Below, one piece after another: positions 28,083-36,602 of a stretch of DNA of 64,000 nucleotides. The stretch is from Chitinophagaceae bacterium IBVUCB1. Its GTDB lineage: Bacteria > Bacteroidota > Bacteroidia > Chitinophagales > Chitinophagaceae. The translations under genes and the position numbers were made by a program. Where the stretch lies: NCBI GenBank assembly GCA_002127285.1, contig NFUW01000001.1:1252057-1316056 (forward strand), in the 5' to 3' direction. Numbering within the stretch: the first letter of the stretch is position 1; each line of letters begins with the position of its first letter. The notes under the pieces are model-generated. The model ran no database searches. It was not told where the DNA came from and worked only from the letters and a program-made list of their open reading frames with translations.

Positions 28083-29303
28083 ATGAGCGCGCAGCACCCT
28101 GCTACATTAAAGATTGAAGATTACACCTATCATCTGCCCGATGAACGCATAGCCCGTTATCCGCTTACGGAGCGCGACGCGAGTAAACTACTGATATACC
28201 AATCGGGGCTTTTGGAAGAAAGCACTTACCGTCATATAGCCGATTATCTTCCATCAAATACGCTCTTGGTTTTTAACCAAACCAAAGTAGTGAATGCAAG
28301 GCTGTTGTTTACAAAAGATACAGGCGGCATCATCGAGATATTTTGTCTTGAGCCGCATAGCCAATACCCCGAAATACAAACCGCCCTGTTGCAAAAAAAT
28401 AAAGTGTGGTGGCAATGTATGGTGGGCGGTGCCAGCAAATGGAAGCATGGCATGGTATTAACCGTAGCACACGAAACCCCTGACTTTACACTATCTGCAA
28501 CAGTTATAGAAAAACAACAAGGCGCATTTACTATAGAGTTTACATGGGATGCTGACATCACATTCGCAGAAGTATTGCATTATATAGGCAAAGTACCCAT
28601 ACCACCCTACCTGCATCGCGATGCGGAACAAGGCGATGAACTGCGCTACCAAACCATCTATGCAAAGGAAGAGGGCAGCGTAGCCGCACCCACCGCAGGG
28701 CTGCATTTTACAGATGCGGTTTTTAAAAGTTTTGAAGCAAAAAATATAACCACGTCATTTGTAACGCTGCATGTAGGGGCTGGCACTTTCAAGCCGGTGA
28801 AGAGCGAAACGATGGCGGAGCATGATATGCACACCGAATGGATTGAAGTAGATGTTGCTGCCATACAATCGCTGCTGCAACACGATGGCAATATAGTAGC
28901 CGTTGGCACTACCTCTATGCGCACTCTCGAAAGCCTGTATTGGATTGGCGCGAAGTTGTTGGCTGGTATGTCTATAGCAGGCGATGTAGCCGTTACCCAA
29001 TGGGAACCTTACGAGCTACCCGCTACGGCTACAGCACAACAAGCATTGCAGGCTATAGCCGATTATCTAGCGGCAAATAATCTGCAACGCCTCATCACCC
29101 GCACGCAAATACTGATAGCCCCAAGCTACCAATGCAGGGTAATAAAAGGATTGATTACGAATTTCCATCAGCCTCAATCTACCCTTCTGCTATTGGTAGC
29201 TGCCATTACCAATGGCAACTGGCAGGCTATATACAATCATGCGCTGGATAACGATTACCGCTTCCTGAGCTATGGCGATGGCAGCCTGATATGGGTAGAT
29301 TAA
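28083..29303 (+). CDS. queA: S-adenosylmethionine:tRNA ribosyltransferase-isomerase (QueA), long form
   Basis: QueA transfers the ribosyl moiety of SAM to preQ1 in tRNA during queuosine synthesis. Motifs include IARYPLTERDASKLL, LLVFNQTKVVNARL, YAKEEGSVAAPTAGLHFT, VTLHVGAGTFKPV and the C-terminal TNFHQPQSTLLLLVAA and RFLSYGDGSLI. At 406 residues it is about 50 longer than E. coli QueA, the excess lying in the middle beta-barrel and before the last motif (a region around KLLAGMSIAGDVAV). Such longer relatives occur in Bacteroidota and may not all be canonical QueA, so the exact activity is slightly uncertain. nadC follows 65 nt downstream with its own promoter. Confidence 0.88.
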   Translation: MSAQHPATLKIEDYTYHLPDERIARYPLTERDASKLLIYQSGLLEESTYRHIADYLPSNTLLVFNQTKVVNARLLFTKDTGGIIEIFCLEPHSQYPEIQTALLQKNKVWWQCMVGGASKWKHGMVLTVAHETPDFTLSATVIEKQQGAFTIEFTWDADITFAEVLHYIGKVPIPPYLHRDAEQGDELRYQTIYAKEEGSVAAPTAGLHFTDAVFKSFEAKNITTSFVTLHVGAGTFKPVKSETMAEHDMHTEWIEVDVAAIQSLLQHDGNIVAVGTTSMRTLESLYWIGAKLLAGMSIAGDVAVTQWEPYELPATATAQQALQAIADYLAANNLQRLITRTQILIAPSYQCRVIKGLITNFHQPQSTLLLLVAAITNGNWQAIYNHALDNDYRFLSYGDGSLIWVD

Positions 29304-29340
29304 TAAATGGTTATCATTACAGGGTGTATCAGGTATTTAG

Positions 29341-29348
29341 TAGCTTTG
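29341..29348 (+). promoter_or_regulatory. -7 promoter box for nadC
   Basis: TAGCTTTG lies 20 nt before the TTG start of nadC. Confidence 0.55.
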
Positions 29349-29368
29349 CTGCCTAAATTACAAGCCTC

Positions 29369-30208
29369 TTGACAACGCACGAATTTATAGCAGCCGCCCT
29401 GCGCGAAGACATTGGTACGGGCGACCACTCAACCCTATCTTCCATAGCCCCCGATGCGATGGGCAAAGCCGTGCTGAAAGTAAAAGAAGATGGCATACTG
29501 GCGGGTGTGCAATTGGCGCAGGATATTTTTCATTTCCTTGAACCCGAAGCCGTATTCACTATATACAAACAAGACGGCGATGCAGTAAAGTATGGCGATG
29601 TGGCATTTGAAGTATCTGCCAAAGTACATACCATATTGCAAGCAGAACGCCTGTCGCTCAATTGTATGCAGCGCATGAGCGGTATTGCCACACTTACCAA
29701 CCAATACGTGCAAAAACTGAAAAGCTATAAAACCCGCATACTCGATACACGCAAAACAACGCCCATGTTCCGTACTTATGAAAAGCTGGCGGTAAAAATT
29801 GGCGGTGGCGAAAATCACCGCATGGGCTTGTACGATATGGTGATGCTGAAAGATAACCATATAGATTTTTGTGGTGGTATAGCAAAAGCAATCGCTAAAA
29901 CAAATGCATACCTGCAAGCCAATAAGCTCGATTTAAAAATAGAAGTAGAAACCCGCAACATAGAAGATGTAAAACGTGTATTGGCAGTTGGTGGCATACA
30001 CCGCATCATGCTCGATAATTACACACCCGAACAATTAGCCGAGGCAGTAAAATTGATAGACGGTAAATACGAAACAGAAGCATCGGGCGGCATAACGATA
30101 GAAAACATAGAAGCCTACGCCGCAACGGGTGTAGATTTCATTTCCGTAGGGGCTATCATACACCATGCTACGAGTATGGACCTAAGCCTTAAAGCACAAC
30201 TTTCATGA
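29369..30208 (+). CDS. nadC: Nicotinate-nucleotide pyrophosphorylase (carboxylating)
   Basis: NadC converts quinolinate and PRPP to nicotinate mononucleotide in de novo NAD synthesis. The 279 residues show LREDIGTGDHST, ERLSLNCMQRMSGIAT, TRKTTPMFRTYEKLAVKIGG, GENHRMGLYDMVMLKDNH and the C-terminal EASGGITIENI and SVGAIIHHA. The initiator is TTG at 29369, supported by the -7 box spacing. Its stop overlaps the next ATG (ATGA), so the diacylglycerol-kinase-like gene is translationally coupled. Confidence 0.96.
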   Translation: MTTHEFIAAALREDIGTGDHSTLSSIAPDAMGKAVLKVKEDGILAGVQLAQDIFHFLEPEAVFTIYKQDGDAVKYGDVAFEVSAKVHTILQAERLSLNCMQRMSGIATLTNQYVQKLKSYKTRILDTRKTTPMFRTYEKLAVKIGGGENHRMGLYDMVMLKDNHIDFCGGIAKAIAKTNAYLQANKLDLKIEVETRNIEDVKRVLAVGGIHRIMLDNYTPEQLAEAVKLIDGKYETEASGGITIENIEAYAATGVDFISVGAIIHHATSMDLSLKAQLS

Positions 30209-31083
30209 GCAAGAAACACCTTGTATTTATCATCAACCCCAAATCGGGTGTTGACAGGCAGAAAGCCATACAACACGCTATAGATACCACGCTCGATTTC
30301 AACCAATTCACTTATGAGATACAACATACCCAATATGCCAAGCATGGCATAGAACTGGCAAAACTGGCGGCTGCAAATGGTGCACATGCCGTAGTAGCTG
30401 TTGGCGGCGATGGCTCTGTCAACGATGTAGTAAATGGCTTGCTGGGTACAGATACGGCACTCGCCATCATACCCAAAGGCAGTGGTAACGGTATGGCACG
30501 TACCATGGGCATACCACTGAAAGAAGAGCAGGCAATCAAGCTCATCAACAAAGGCAACATTACGCTAATGGATATTGGCTATGCCAACGGGCAGCCATTT
30601 ATCAGCAATGCAGGTGTGGCTTTCGATGCGCTTATATCGCGCAAATTTGCCAAGAGCGTAAGGCGTGGCTTCGCCATGTATAGCTGGTTAGTTACCAAAT
30701 ACATGTGGCTATACAAAGCATGGAAGTGGAACATAACGGTTGACGGCAAAGACCTTAGTACCAAAGCATTCATCATTACCGTTGCCAATGGCAGGCAGTT
30801 TGGCTACAACTTTCAGATAGCACCCGATGCCAACTGGACGGATGGTTTGTTTGACGTTGTTATCGTAAAAGATTTTCCGCGCATACTGGGCGGCATCATC
30901 ACCCTGCGCGCAATGACAGGTACAATTACCAAGAGCCCCTATGTACAACACTACCGTGCTAAGGAAGTAATTATCTCTCACCCGCAACTGCGCCTGATGC
31001 AAACCGATGGTGATGCGCACGATTGCGAAAGTGAAATCAGGTTTACCATCCGCAAGGGTTTGCAGAAAGTCATTACGCCGTAG
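30205..31083 (+). CDS. Diacylglycerol kinase-family lipid kinase
   Basis: The 292-residue protein belongs to the DagK/LCB5/YegS family: FIINPKSG at the N-terminus, AVGGDGSVNDVVNGL (the GGDGT nucleotide motif), IIPKGSGNGMARTMG and a beta-rich C-terminal domain (QTDGDAH) containing the usual acidic motif. It phosphorylates a membrane lipid such as diacylglycerol or a sphingoid base; Bacteroidota make sphingolipids, so either is possible. Its 3' end overlaps the convergent acyltransferase by 11 nt. Confidence 0.9.
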   Translation: MSKKHLVFIINPKSGVDRQKAIQHAIDTTLDFNQFTYEIQHTQYAKHGIELAKLAAANGAHAVVAVGGDGSVNDVVNGLLGTDTALAIIPKGSGNGMARTMGIPLKEEQAIKLINKGNITLMDIGYANGQPFISNAGVAFDALISRKFAKSVRRGFAMYSWLVTKYMWLYKAWKWNITVDGKDLSTKAFIITVANGRQFGYNFQIAPDANWTDGLFDVVIVKDFPRILGGIITLRAMTGTITKSPYVQHYRAKEVIISHPQLRLMQTDGDAHDCESEIRFTIRKGLQKVITP

Positions 31084-31933
31084 GGCGTTGGTGCTTCCAT
31101 CTTCTATGTGTCCACATATAGTTGGCTGGCTGATAGCGTATCTGTTTTTCTAAGTGCTTTACATAAGCGTGTACAATATCTTCTGCCTGCATGGCAGATG
31201 CATCATCGCACAAGCGTTCCATCGTTAGTTGATAATGCCCGCGTTTTGTTTTCACGATATTGCTAAGCACAATGGCTGCTTTGTTCTTTTGCGCCATATA
31301 AGCTAGCCCTACAAAAAATGGTGCATCACGGTGCAGAAAGTTCACCCACAATACATTATTCAGGTTCGATGGGTTTTGGTCGGCTATCAACCCAAGCACA
31401 TGCAGCTTTTGTTGCAGCATGGCAAAAGCCTCTTTCCTTGCTTTCATCGAAATCATCATGCCACCTGCACGGTTGCGCAGTTTCAGTACAAACCTGTCAA
31501 ACGCCTTATTTTCAAGTGGCAGATATACCCCTGCCATCTGCTGGCGTATGTTCAGTTGGCTTACCACATTTGCCCACTCCCAGTTAAAGCAATGCCCCAT
31601 CAGCACATAAGCATTTCGGTTTTCCTGACGCAGTTGCTCCAGTATATCCCAATTGCCCGTAAAGCGGCGCGTCAGTTCTTTGTTCGATACGCTCAGCAGT
31701 TTCAGCATCTCTATCCACTGGTCGCAAAAGCTTTTGTAGAAATCTTTGGTAATGGCATTAATCGCCGCCTCGTCTTTGTCCGGAAAAGCATGGCGTAGGT
31801 TATCCATCACCACATCTGCACGGTACCTGAATACCCTGTACAGCAACAGGCACAATACGTCTGAAATTACATACAATACCCGTAAAGGCAGTGCAGCAAT
31901 GGGGTACAGCAGTATCAGCAGCAGGTAATACAT
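31073..31933 (-). CDS. Lipid A biosynthesis lauroyl/myristoyl acyltransferase (LpxL/HtrB-like)
   Basis: The 286-residue product has an N-terminal membrane anchor (YLLLILLYPIAALPL), then the HX4(D/E) catalytic motif as GHCFNWEWAN (about 118), MAGVYLPLENKAFDRFVLKLRNR and ADQNPSN, all typical of late lipid A acyltransferases that add secondary acyl chains in the inner membrane. Its start is preceded at 7 nt by a perfect -7 box. The stop lies within the end of the opposing lipid kinase gene. Confidence 0.9.
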   Translation of the reverse strand: MYYLLLILLYPIAALPLRVLYVISDVLCLLLYRVFRYRADVVMDNLRHAFPDKDEAAINAITKDFYKSFCDQWIEMLKLLSVSNKELTRRFTGNWDILEQLRQENRNAYVLMGHCFNWEWANVVSQLNIRQQMAGVYLPLENKAFDRFVLKLRNRAGGMMISMKARKEAFAMLQQKLHVLGLIADQNPSNLNNVLWVNFLHRDAPFFVGLAYMAQKNKAAIVLSNIVKTKRGHYQLTMERLCDDASAMQAEDIVHAYVKHLEKQIRYQPANYMWTHRRWKHQRPTA

Positions 31934-31940
31934 CGGGCTG

Positions 31941-31948
31941 CAAAGTTA
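31941..31948 (-). promoter_or_regulatory. -7 promoter box close to the acyltransferase start (leaderless type)
   Basis: TAACTTTG on the minus strand ends 7 nt before the ATG at 31933. Confidence 0.55.
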
Positions 31949-32009
31949 CAGATTCGGCTACTATCTCATCATTATCCTGTTTTGCATTTCTAATACCATA
32001 TATAAGCCT

Positions 32010-32017
32010 TAATTTTG
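32010..32017 (+). promoter_or_regulatory. -7 promoter box for the FAH-family gene
   Basis: TAATTTTG lies 22 nt before the ATG at 32040. Confidence 0.5.
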
Positions 32018-32039
32018 CTGCCTCAAACACTGATGTAAG

Positions 32040-33044
32040 ATGAAACTGGTTACCTATTCAAAAAACGGTAAAGAACAATTGGCTTTTTTGGTAAACGAAA
32101 AGCTGTATGATACAAACGCTGCCAACGCCGCACTGCCTGCTACCATTATGCCCATGCTCAATGACTGGGAAGCATTGGTAGATGTAGCCCGCAAAGCGGA
32201 AGACGATATTAAAAGCGGTAAGCTAAGCCTTGATGGCATGGCATACAATAGTGCCGTTGTGATGGCACCCGTACCCAACCCCACATCCTGCCGCGATGGT
32301 TATGCTTTTCGTCAGCACGTAGCAGCCGCGCGCCGCAACCGCAAAGTGGATATGATAACCGAGTTCGACCAGTATCCTATCTTCTACTTTACCAACCATA
32401 ATGCCATACAAGGCCCAGGCGATATTGTTTGTATGCCTGACCATTTTCAGAAGTTGGATTTTGAATTGGAAGCATCCGTAGTGCTTTGCAAAAAAGGCAG
32501 AAACATAAAAGCGTCTGAAGCAGATAAATACATAGCGGGCTATATGATAATGAACGACATGAGCGCGCGCACCCTGCAGATGGAAGAAATGCTGCTGAAC
32601 CTCGGCCCTGCTAAAGGTAAAGACTTCAGCACCGTGATAGGCCCCGTGCTGGTAACCCCCGACGAACTGGAAGCATACAAAATACCTGCCAAGCCCAATC
32701 ATACAGGCAATAACTACAACCTGGTTATGAAGTGCTGGGTAAATGGTGTACAGGTGAGCGAGGGTAATATGGGCGATATGGACTGGACGTTTGCGGAAAT
32801 TATAGAACGCTGCGCGTACGGTGTTGACGTGCTGCCCGGCGATGTGATAGGCAGCGGCACGGTAGGTACAGGCTGTTTCTTAGAACTGAACGGCACAGGC
32901 CTGCTCAACGACCCAAGCTACAAAGTGCAGTGGCTGCAACCCGGTGATGTAGTAGAAATGGAAATAGACGGACTTGGAAAACTCCGCAATACCATTGTAG
33001 CCGAAAAAACCGACTGGAGTATATTGGGCTTGAAGAAGATGTAA
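32040..33044 (+). CDS. Fumarylacetoacetate hydrolase family protein
   Basis: The 334-residue protein matches the FAH fold: PNPTSCRDGYAFRQHV, the metal-binding acidic pair in LDFELEASVVLCKKGRNI (after a PGD loop), YMIMNDMSARTLQMEE, GKDFSTVIGPVLVT, VLPGDVIGSGTVGTGCFLEL and the terminal VEMEIDGLGKLRN. The family cleaves C-C bonds of beta-diketo acids or isomerises and decarboxylates ring-cleavage products. Fumarylacetoacetase of tyrosine breakdown is likely, but no other tyrosine genes adjoin. It is followed 7 nt later by an unrelated small gene. Confidence 0.88.
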   Translation: MKLVTYSKNGKEQLAFLVNEKLYDTNAANAALPATIMPMLNDWEALVDVARKAEDDIKSGKLSLDGMAYNSAVVMAPVPNPTSCRDGYAFRQHVAAARRNRKVDMITEFDQYPIFYFTNHNAIQGPGDIVCMPDHFQKLDFELEASVVLCKKGRNIKASEADKYIAGYMIMNDMSARTLQMEEMLLNLGPAKGKDFSTVIGPVLVTPDELEAYKIPAKPNHTGNNYNLVMKCWVNGVQVSEGNMGDMDWTFAEIIERCAYGVDVLPGDVIGSGTVGTGCFLELNGTGLLNDPSYKVQWLQPGDVVEMEIDGLGKLRNTIVAEKTDWSILGLKKM

Positions 33045-33051
33045 ATACAAT

Positions 33052-33447
33052 ATGTTTATCAGGTTCATTACAGAGTTCAAGAATGAATATGATGAAATTG
33101 AAACTGGCGTGTTTCAGGCAGTAGGGTATTTATGTAGAACAGATGTGATGTATGATTATGATAAAAAACATTTGATGGAGATTCGTGGTTGGTTTAATGC
33201 AAACCTTGAGAAACCAACACGTTTTTCTAAATCATTGAAGAAGAATGCACCTAAAGTTTCTTTGGCATGGTTCAAAAGCACTGCTACTGAACATCTAAAA
33301 CGCATGTATGAAATGAAGGTAATAATAGAAAAGTATGATATTACTGTATTAGTTATTAAAAGAGAAAATCCTGGCTATATAGTTTACGAAGATGATTTTC
33401 AGGTTTCAACTTTACCACACAAAGATGACAAGCATCTTGCGAAATAA
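33052..33447 (+). CDS. Hypothetical protein, 131 aa
   Basis: The gene starts 7 nt after the FAH-family stop. The product has no signal peptide or membrane helix and no recognised motif; it is basic with alternating strand and helix (IRFITEFKNEYDEIETGVF, MKVIIEKYDITVLVIKR). Composition is more AT-rich than its neighbours, as is the region to 34.3 kb, which suggests later acquisition. A REP-like element begins immediately after its stop codon. Confidence 0.65.
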   Translation: MFIRFITEFKNEYDEIETGVFQAVGYLCRTDVMYDYDKKHLMEIRGWFNANLEKPTRFSKSLKKNAPKVSLAWFKSTATEHLKRMYEMKVIIEKYDITVLVIKRENPGYIVYEDDFQVSTLPHKDDKHLAK

Positions 33448-33449
33448 CC

Positions 33450-33521
33450 CCTTCTCGTCCCCGTTTGTAACGGGGGATGCGTAGGTACAGCGTTTCAAAC
33501 GCTATACACAACCCCATTCAG
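33450..33521. repeat. REP-like double-hairpin repeat, copy 1
   Basis: A 72-bp element with two inverted repeats: CCCCG TTTGTAA CGGGG (33459-33475) and AGCGTTT C AAACGCT (33489-33503). A second copy in the same orientation lies at 34163-34232. Confidence 0.8.
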
Positions 33522-33551
33522 TTATTTGGCACTTTTATATATTTTCAGGAT

Positions 33552-34135
33552 ATGTTCACATACAAAGAACCCGAGGGTGGGCTACCACTTGTACCATTAA
33601 ACGAAGCTGAAAAACACCATTTGCAGACAATTTTCTTTACAAGATTACGAACGTTTTTTTGGTGTACTTTGTTATGTTCGCATGGCTTACTTGGGATTCT
33701 TTTACATTGTCAGACAAAAAAATGTATCAGACATCTTATCGAACTAAAGATGGTACGTATGTAAAGCGAAACGGCGGAGACTATGAAATTTTTGGTCATG
33801 ACCTGACAGTTATTGAAACATATTGGTTAACCCGCGCACCCATCATATTATTACTATCAATTTCAGGTAGTGTTTTATTCTACAGGCGTATATATAATTA
33901 TCGGAAGGACTTAAAGCTCGGGATGAAAGAAAAAGTATCATATACCATCATACGCAAATCCCATTTCCCTATGACCAATCAGTATTATTTCAGTTTCGAT
34001 AACCCCGATTATATGCACTACGAAGTAGATGCAGATTTATTTTATTCAATGAATGAGGGAGATGCTGTAGTTATTTACAGAGGTAAATACTCCAATCATG
34101 TATTTGAAAAAGATGCCAGATTTACTTTGATGTAA
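33552..34135 (+). pseudogene. Membrane protein gene split by a -1 frameshift at a T7 run
   Basis: The first frame starts MFTYKEPEGGLPLV at 33552 and reads to RLRTFF at 33659, then drifts into a poor frame ending at 33764. The second frame, open from the same point, reads VYFVMFAWLTWDSFTLSDKK and continues to 34135. A -1 shift at the seven T residues (33654-33660) joins them into a protein of about 194 residues with two membrane segments (FFLVYFVMFAWLTW and IILLLSISGSVLFY) and a soluble C-terminus. This could be a mutation, a homopolymer read error or a slippery-site frameshift. The gene lies between the two REP-like copies. No family recognised. Confidence 0.65.
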
Positions 34136-34162
34136 CAGATTCAGCGCAGTACTTTTTAACAT

Positions 34163-34232
34163 CCTTCTCGTCCCCGTTTGTATCGGGGATGCAAAGGCAC
34201 TGCGTTTTAAACGCATATACAAATCCATTCAG
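34163..34232. repeat. REP-like double-hairpin repeat, copy 2
   Basis: A 70-bp relative of the element at 33450: CCCCG TTTGTAT CGGGG (34172-34188) and TGCGTTT T AAACGCA (34201-34215). The outer pair of the second stem is T-A here and A-T in copy 1, a compensatory change. Confidence 0.8.
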
Positions 34233-34253
34233 CCATTGAGCCATTCAGCCATT
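34225..34253. repeat. 13-bp direct repeat
   Basis: CCATTCAGCCATT occurs twice, separated by GAG, at the end of REP-like copy 2 and upstream of purL. Confidence 0.6.
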
Positions 34254-34330
34254 TTCTCACAAATACATTAACGAAATACATATAAAACCCACACTGCCAA
34301 GTTTCTACTTTCAACTCTCTACTTTATACT

Positions 34331-34338
34331 TAAATTTG
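34331..34338 (+). promoter_or_regulatory. -7 promoter box next to the purL start (leaderless type)
   Basis: TAAATTTG ends 4 nt before the purL ATG. Confidence 0.6.
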
Positions 34339-34342
34339 CGCC

Positions 34343-36553
34343 ATGCAAGCAGCTACTCTCGAGCAAGCGGTCAAACTGGGCCTACGCGAAGAAGAATTTG
34401 AACATATAAAGCAAATATTGGGGCGTACCCCCAATTTCAACGAAACAGCCATGTACTCCGTTATGTGGAGCGAACATTGCAGTTATAAAAACTCCATTAC
34501 CCAACTCAAAACCCTGCCCCGCGATGGCGAGCGCCTGCTGGTAAAAGCAGGGGAAGAAAACGCCGGTTTGGTTGACATTGGCGACGGGTTGGGTTGCGTA
34601 TTCAAGATAGAGTCTCACAACCACCCATCGGCTATTGAGCCGTTTCAGGGTGCTGCTACAGGTGTTGGTGGTATTCACCGCGATATTTTTACAATGGGTG
34701 CACGTCCTATCGCATCGCTCAACTCACTGCGCTTTGGCAAGCTGGATAACCCCAAAACCAAATGGCTGCTGAAAGGTGTGGTAAAAGGCATTGGCCACTA
34801 CGGCAACTGCTTTGGTGTACCCACCGTTGCAGGCGAAATATATTTTGACGGCTGCTACCAGACCAATCCATTGGTTAATGCGATGAGCGTGGGTGTGGTA
34901 AAAGCAGGACAAACGGTTTCGGCTACATCGCACGGTGCAGGTAATGCCGTGTTTATAGTAGGTGCAGCTACGGGCAAAGACGGCATTGGTGGTGCATCTT
35001 TCGCATCGGCAGATATTACGGAAGACAGTGTTAACGACTTGCCAGCCGTACAAGTGGGCGACCCGTTTGAAGAAAAGAAACTATTGGAAGCCTGCCTCGA
35101 GGTGATACCTACGGGCGCGTTGATAGGCATGCAGGATATGGGTGCTGCTGGCATTACCTGCTCTTGTAGCGAGATGAGTGCGAAAGGTGAACATGGTATG
35201 ATTATCCATCTGGATAAAGTACCTACCCGACAACACAATATGCAGCCTTGGGAAATGCTGCTGAGCGAAAGTCAGGAGCGTATGCTGATAGTAGTGAAGA
35301 AAGGGCGCGAGGCGGAAGTAAAAAAGATTTTTGATAAGTGGGATATACATTGTGTGCAGATAGGCGAGGTAACCGAAGACCAAAACCTGAAGTACTATAT
35401 GAATGGCGAACTGGTAGCCGATGTGCCTGCACATAGTTTGGTGCTGGGCGGCGGCGCACCCGTTTATACACGAGAGTACGAAGAGCCTAAATACTTAGCG
35501 CAAATCAAAGCATTCAATCAGGATACAGTGGCTATCCCTGCCGACCTGACTGCCGTAGCAATGGAACTGGTGCAACTGCCCACCATTGCCAGCAAGCGTT
35601 GGGTGTACGAGCAGTACGATAGCATGGTAGGCACGGGCAATACACAAACCAACGAGCCAAGCGATGCCGCCGTAGTGCGTGTGCACGGTTCTGCCAAAGG
35701 TATAGCCATGACGACCGACTGCAATAGCCGCTATGTATATGCAGACCCGTACAAAGGTGGTATGATAGCCGTGAGCGAAGCCGCGCGAAACATCGTGTGC
35801 AGCGGTGGCTTACCAGTAGCCATTACCAACTGCCTCAACTTTGGTAACCCGTACAATAAAGAAGTATATTATCAGTTTGTACACGCCATACGCGGTATGG
35901 GCGACGCCTGCCGCAAGTTGGGCACACCCGTTACGGGTGGCAACGTCAGCTTCTACAACCAGAGTAGCGACGACGGCCCCGTATATCCTACGCCCACAAT
36001 TGGTATGGTAGGTGTGCTGGATAACCTTGACCAGAAGATGACGATGTACTTCAAAAATGATGGTGATGCGATATATGTGATAGGACAAAACCGCAACGAT
36101 ATTAATTGTTCTGAATACCTGTACAACGTATTGGGCGTATCACATAGCCCCGCCCCGCATTTCGATTTGGAAGAAGAATATGCTCTGCAAGATGTAGTGC
36201 TGAAAGTAGTACGCGAAAAGCTGGTAAACAGCGCGCACGATACCGCAGAGGGCGGGCTGTTTGTAGCATTGGTAGAAAGTGCCATGCAAAAAAACATGGG
36301 CTTTGAAATAAGCACCGATAGCAACATACGCAAAGACGCATTCCTGTTTGGCGAGGCGCAGAGCCGTGTGGTAGTAAGTGTGAGTGCAGACAAAGCAGCC
36401 GCTTTTGAAGCCGCGTTGGGCAACCATCCGTATAGCAAAATAGGAACAGTAAAAGCAGGTGGCAACATGCGCATAGACAATGCAGACTGGGGCTACATCA
36501 AAGACTGGAAAGAAGCCTACGATACGGCAATAGAGAAATTGCTGAACGTATAA
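34343..36553 (+). CDS. purL: Phosphoribosylformylglycinamidine synthase subunit PurL (small type)
   Basis: PurL converts FGAR to FGAM with ATP and ammonia supplied through PurQ/PurS. At 736 residues it is the short, multi-subunit form, not the 1300-residue fusion. Motifs: MWSEHCSYKNS, FKIESHNHPSAIEPFQGAAT, GVGGIHRDIFTMGARPIA, IGMQDMGAAGITCS, PVTGGNVSFYNQ and SAHDTAEGGLFVAL. Its -7 box lies 4 nt from the ATG. purQ and purS are not in the window. A palindromic terminator-like sequence follows the stop. Confidence 0.97.
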   Translation: MQAATLEQAVKLGLREEEFEHIKQILGRTPNFNETAMYSVMWSEHCSYKNSITQLKTLPRDGERLLVKAGEENAGLVDIGDGLGCVFKIESHNHPSAIEPFQGAATGVGGIHRDIFTMGARPIASLNSLRFGKLDNPKTKWLLKGVVKGIGHYGNCFGVPTVAGEIYFDGCYQTNPLVNAMSVGVVKAGQTVSATSHGAGNAVFIVGAATGKDGIGGASFASADITEDSVNDLPAVQVGDPFEEKKLLEACLEVIPTGALIGMQDMGAAGITCSCSEMSAKGEHGMIIHLDKVPTRQHNMQPWEMLLSESQERMLIVVKKGREAEVKKIFDKWDIHCVQIGEVTEDQNLKYYMNGELVADVPAHSLVLGGGAPVYTREYEEPKYLAQIKAFNQDTVAIPADLTAVAMELVQLPTIASKRWVYEQYDSMVGTGNTQTNEPSDAAVVRVHGSAKGIAMTTDCNSRYVYADPYKGGMIAVSEAARNIVCSGGLPVAITNCLNFGNPYNKEVYYQFVHAIRGMGDACRKLGTPVTGGNVSFYNQSSDDGPVYPTPTIGMVGVLDNLDQKMTMYFKNDGDAIYVIGQNRNDINCSEYLYNVLGVSHSPAPHFDLEEEYALQDVVLKVVREKLVNSAHDTAEGGLFVALVESAMQKNMGFEISTDSNIRKDAFLFGEAQSRVVVSVSADKAAAFEAALGNHPYSKIGTVKAGGNMRIDNADWGYIKDWKEAYDTAIEKLLNV

Positions 36554-36559
36554 AAAACT

Positions 36560-36583
36560 AAAGGGCTGCAATTGCAGCCCTTT
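36560..36583. terminator. Palindromic terminator-like hairpin after purL
   Basis: AAAGGGCTGCAA and TTGCAGCCCTTT form a 24-bp perfect palindrome a few bases after the purL stop; a short T-run follows (TTTGTTAATT). Confidence 0.7.
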
Positions 36584-36602
36584 GTTAATTAATTTATTAA
36601 TT

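Noticed and set aside
32223-32702. A 159-codon frame antisense to the FAH-family gene
   Set aside because: Shadow frame with no family resemblance.
33552-34135. An insertion sequence carrying the frameshifted gene
   Set aside because: No transposase motif, no terminal inverted repeats and no target duplication around the gene.
33450-34232. The paired repeats as a possible CRISPR array
   Set aside because: Only two copies about 0.7 kb apart with a gene between them, internal palindromes and no spacers.
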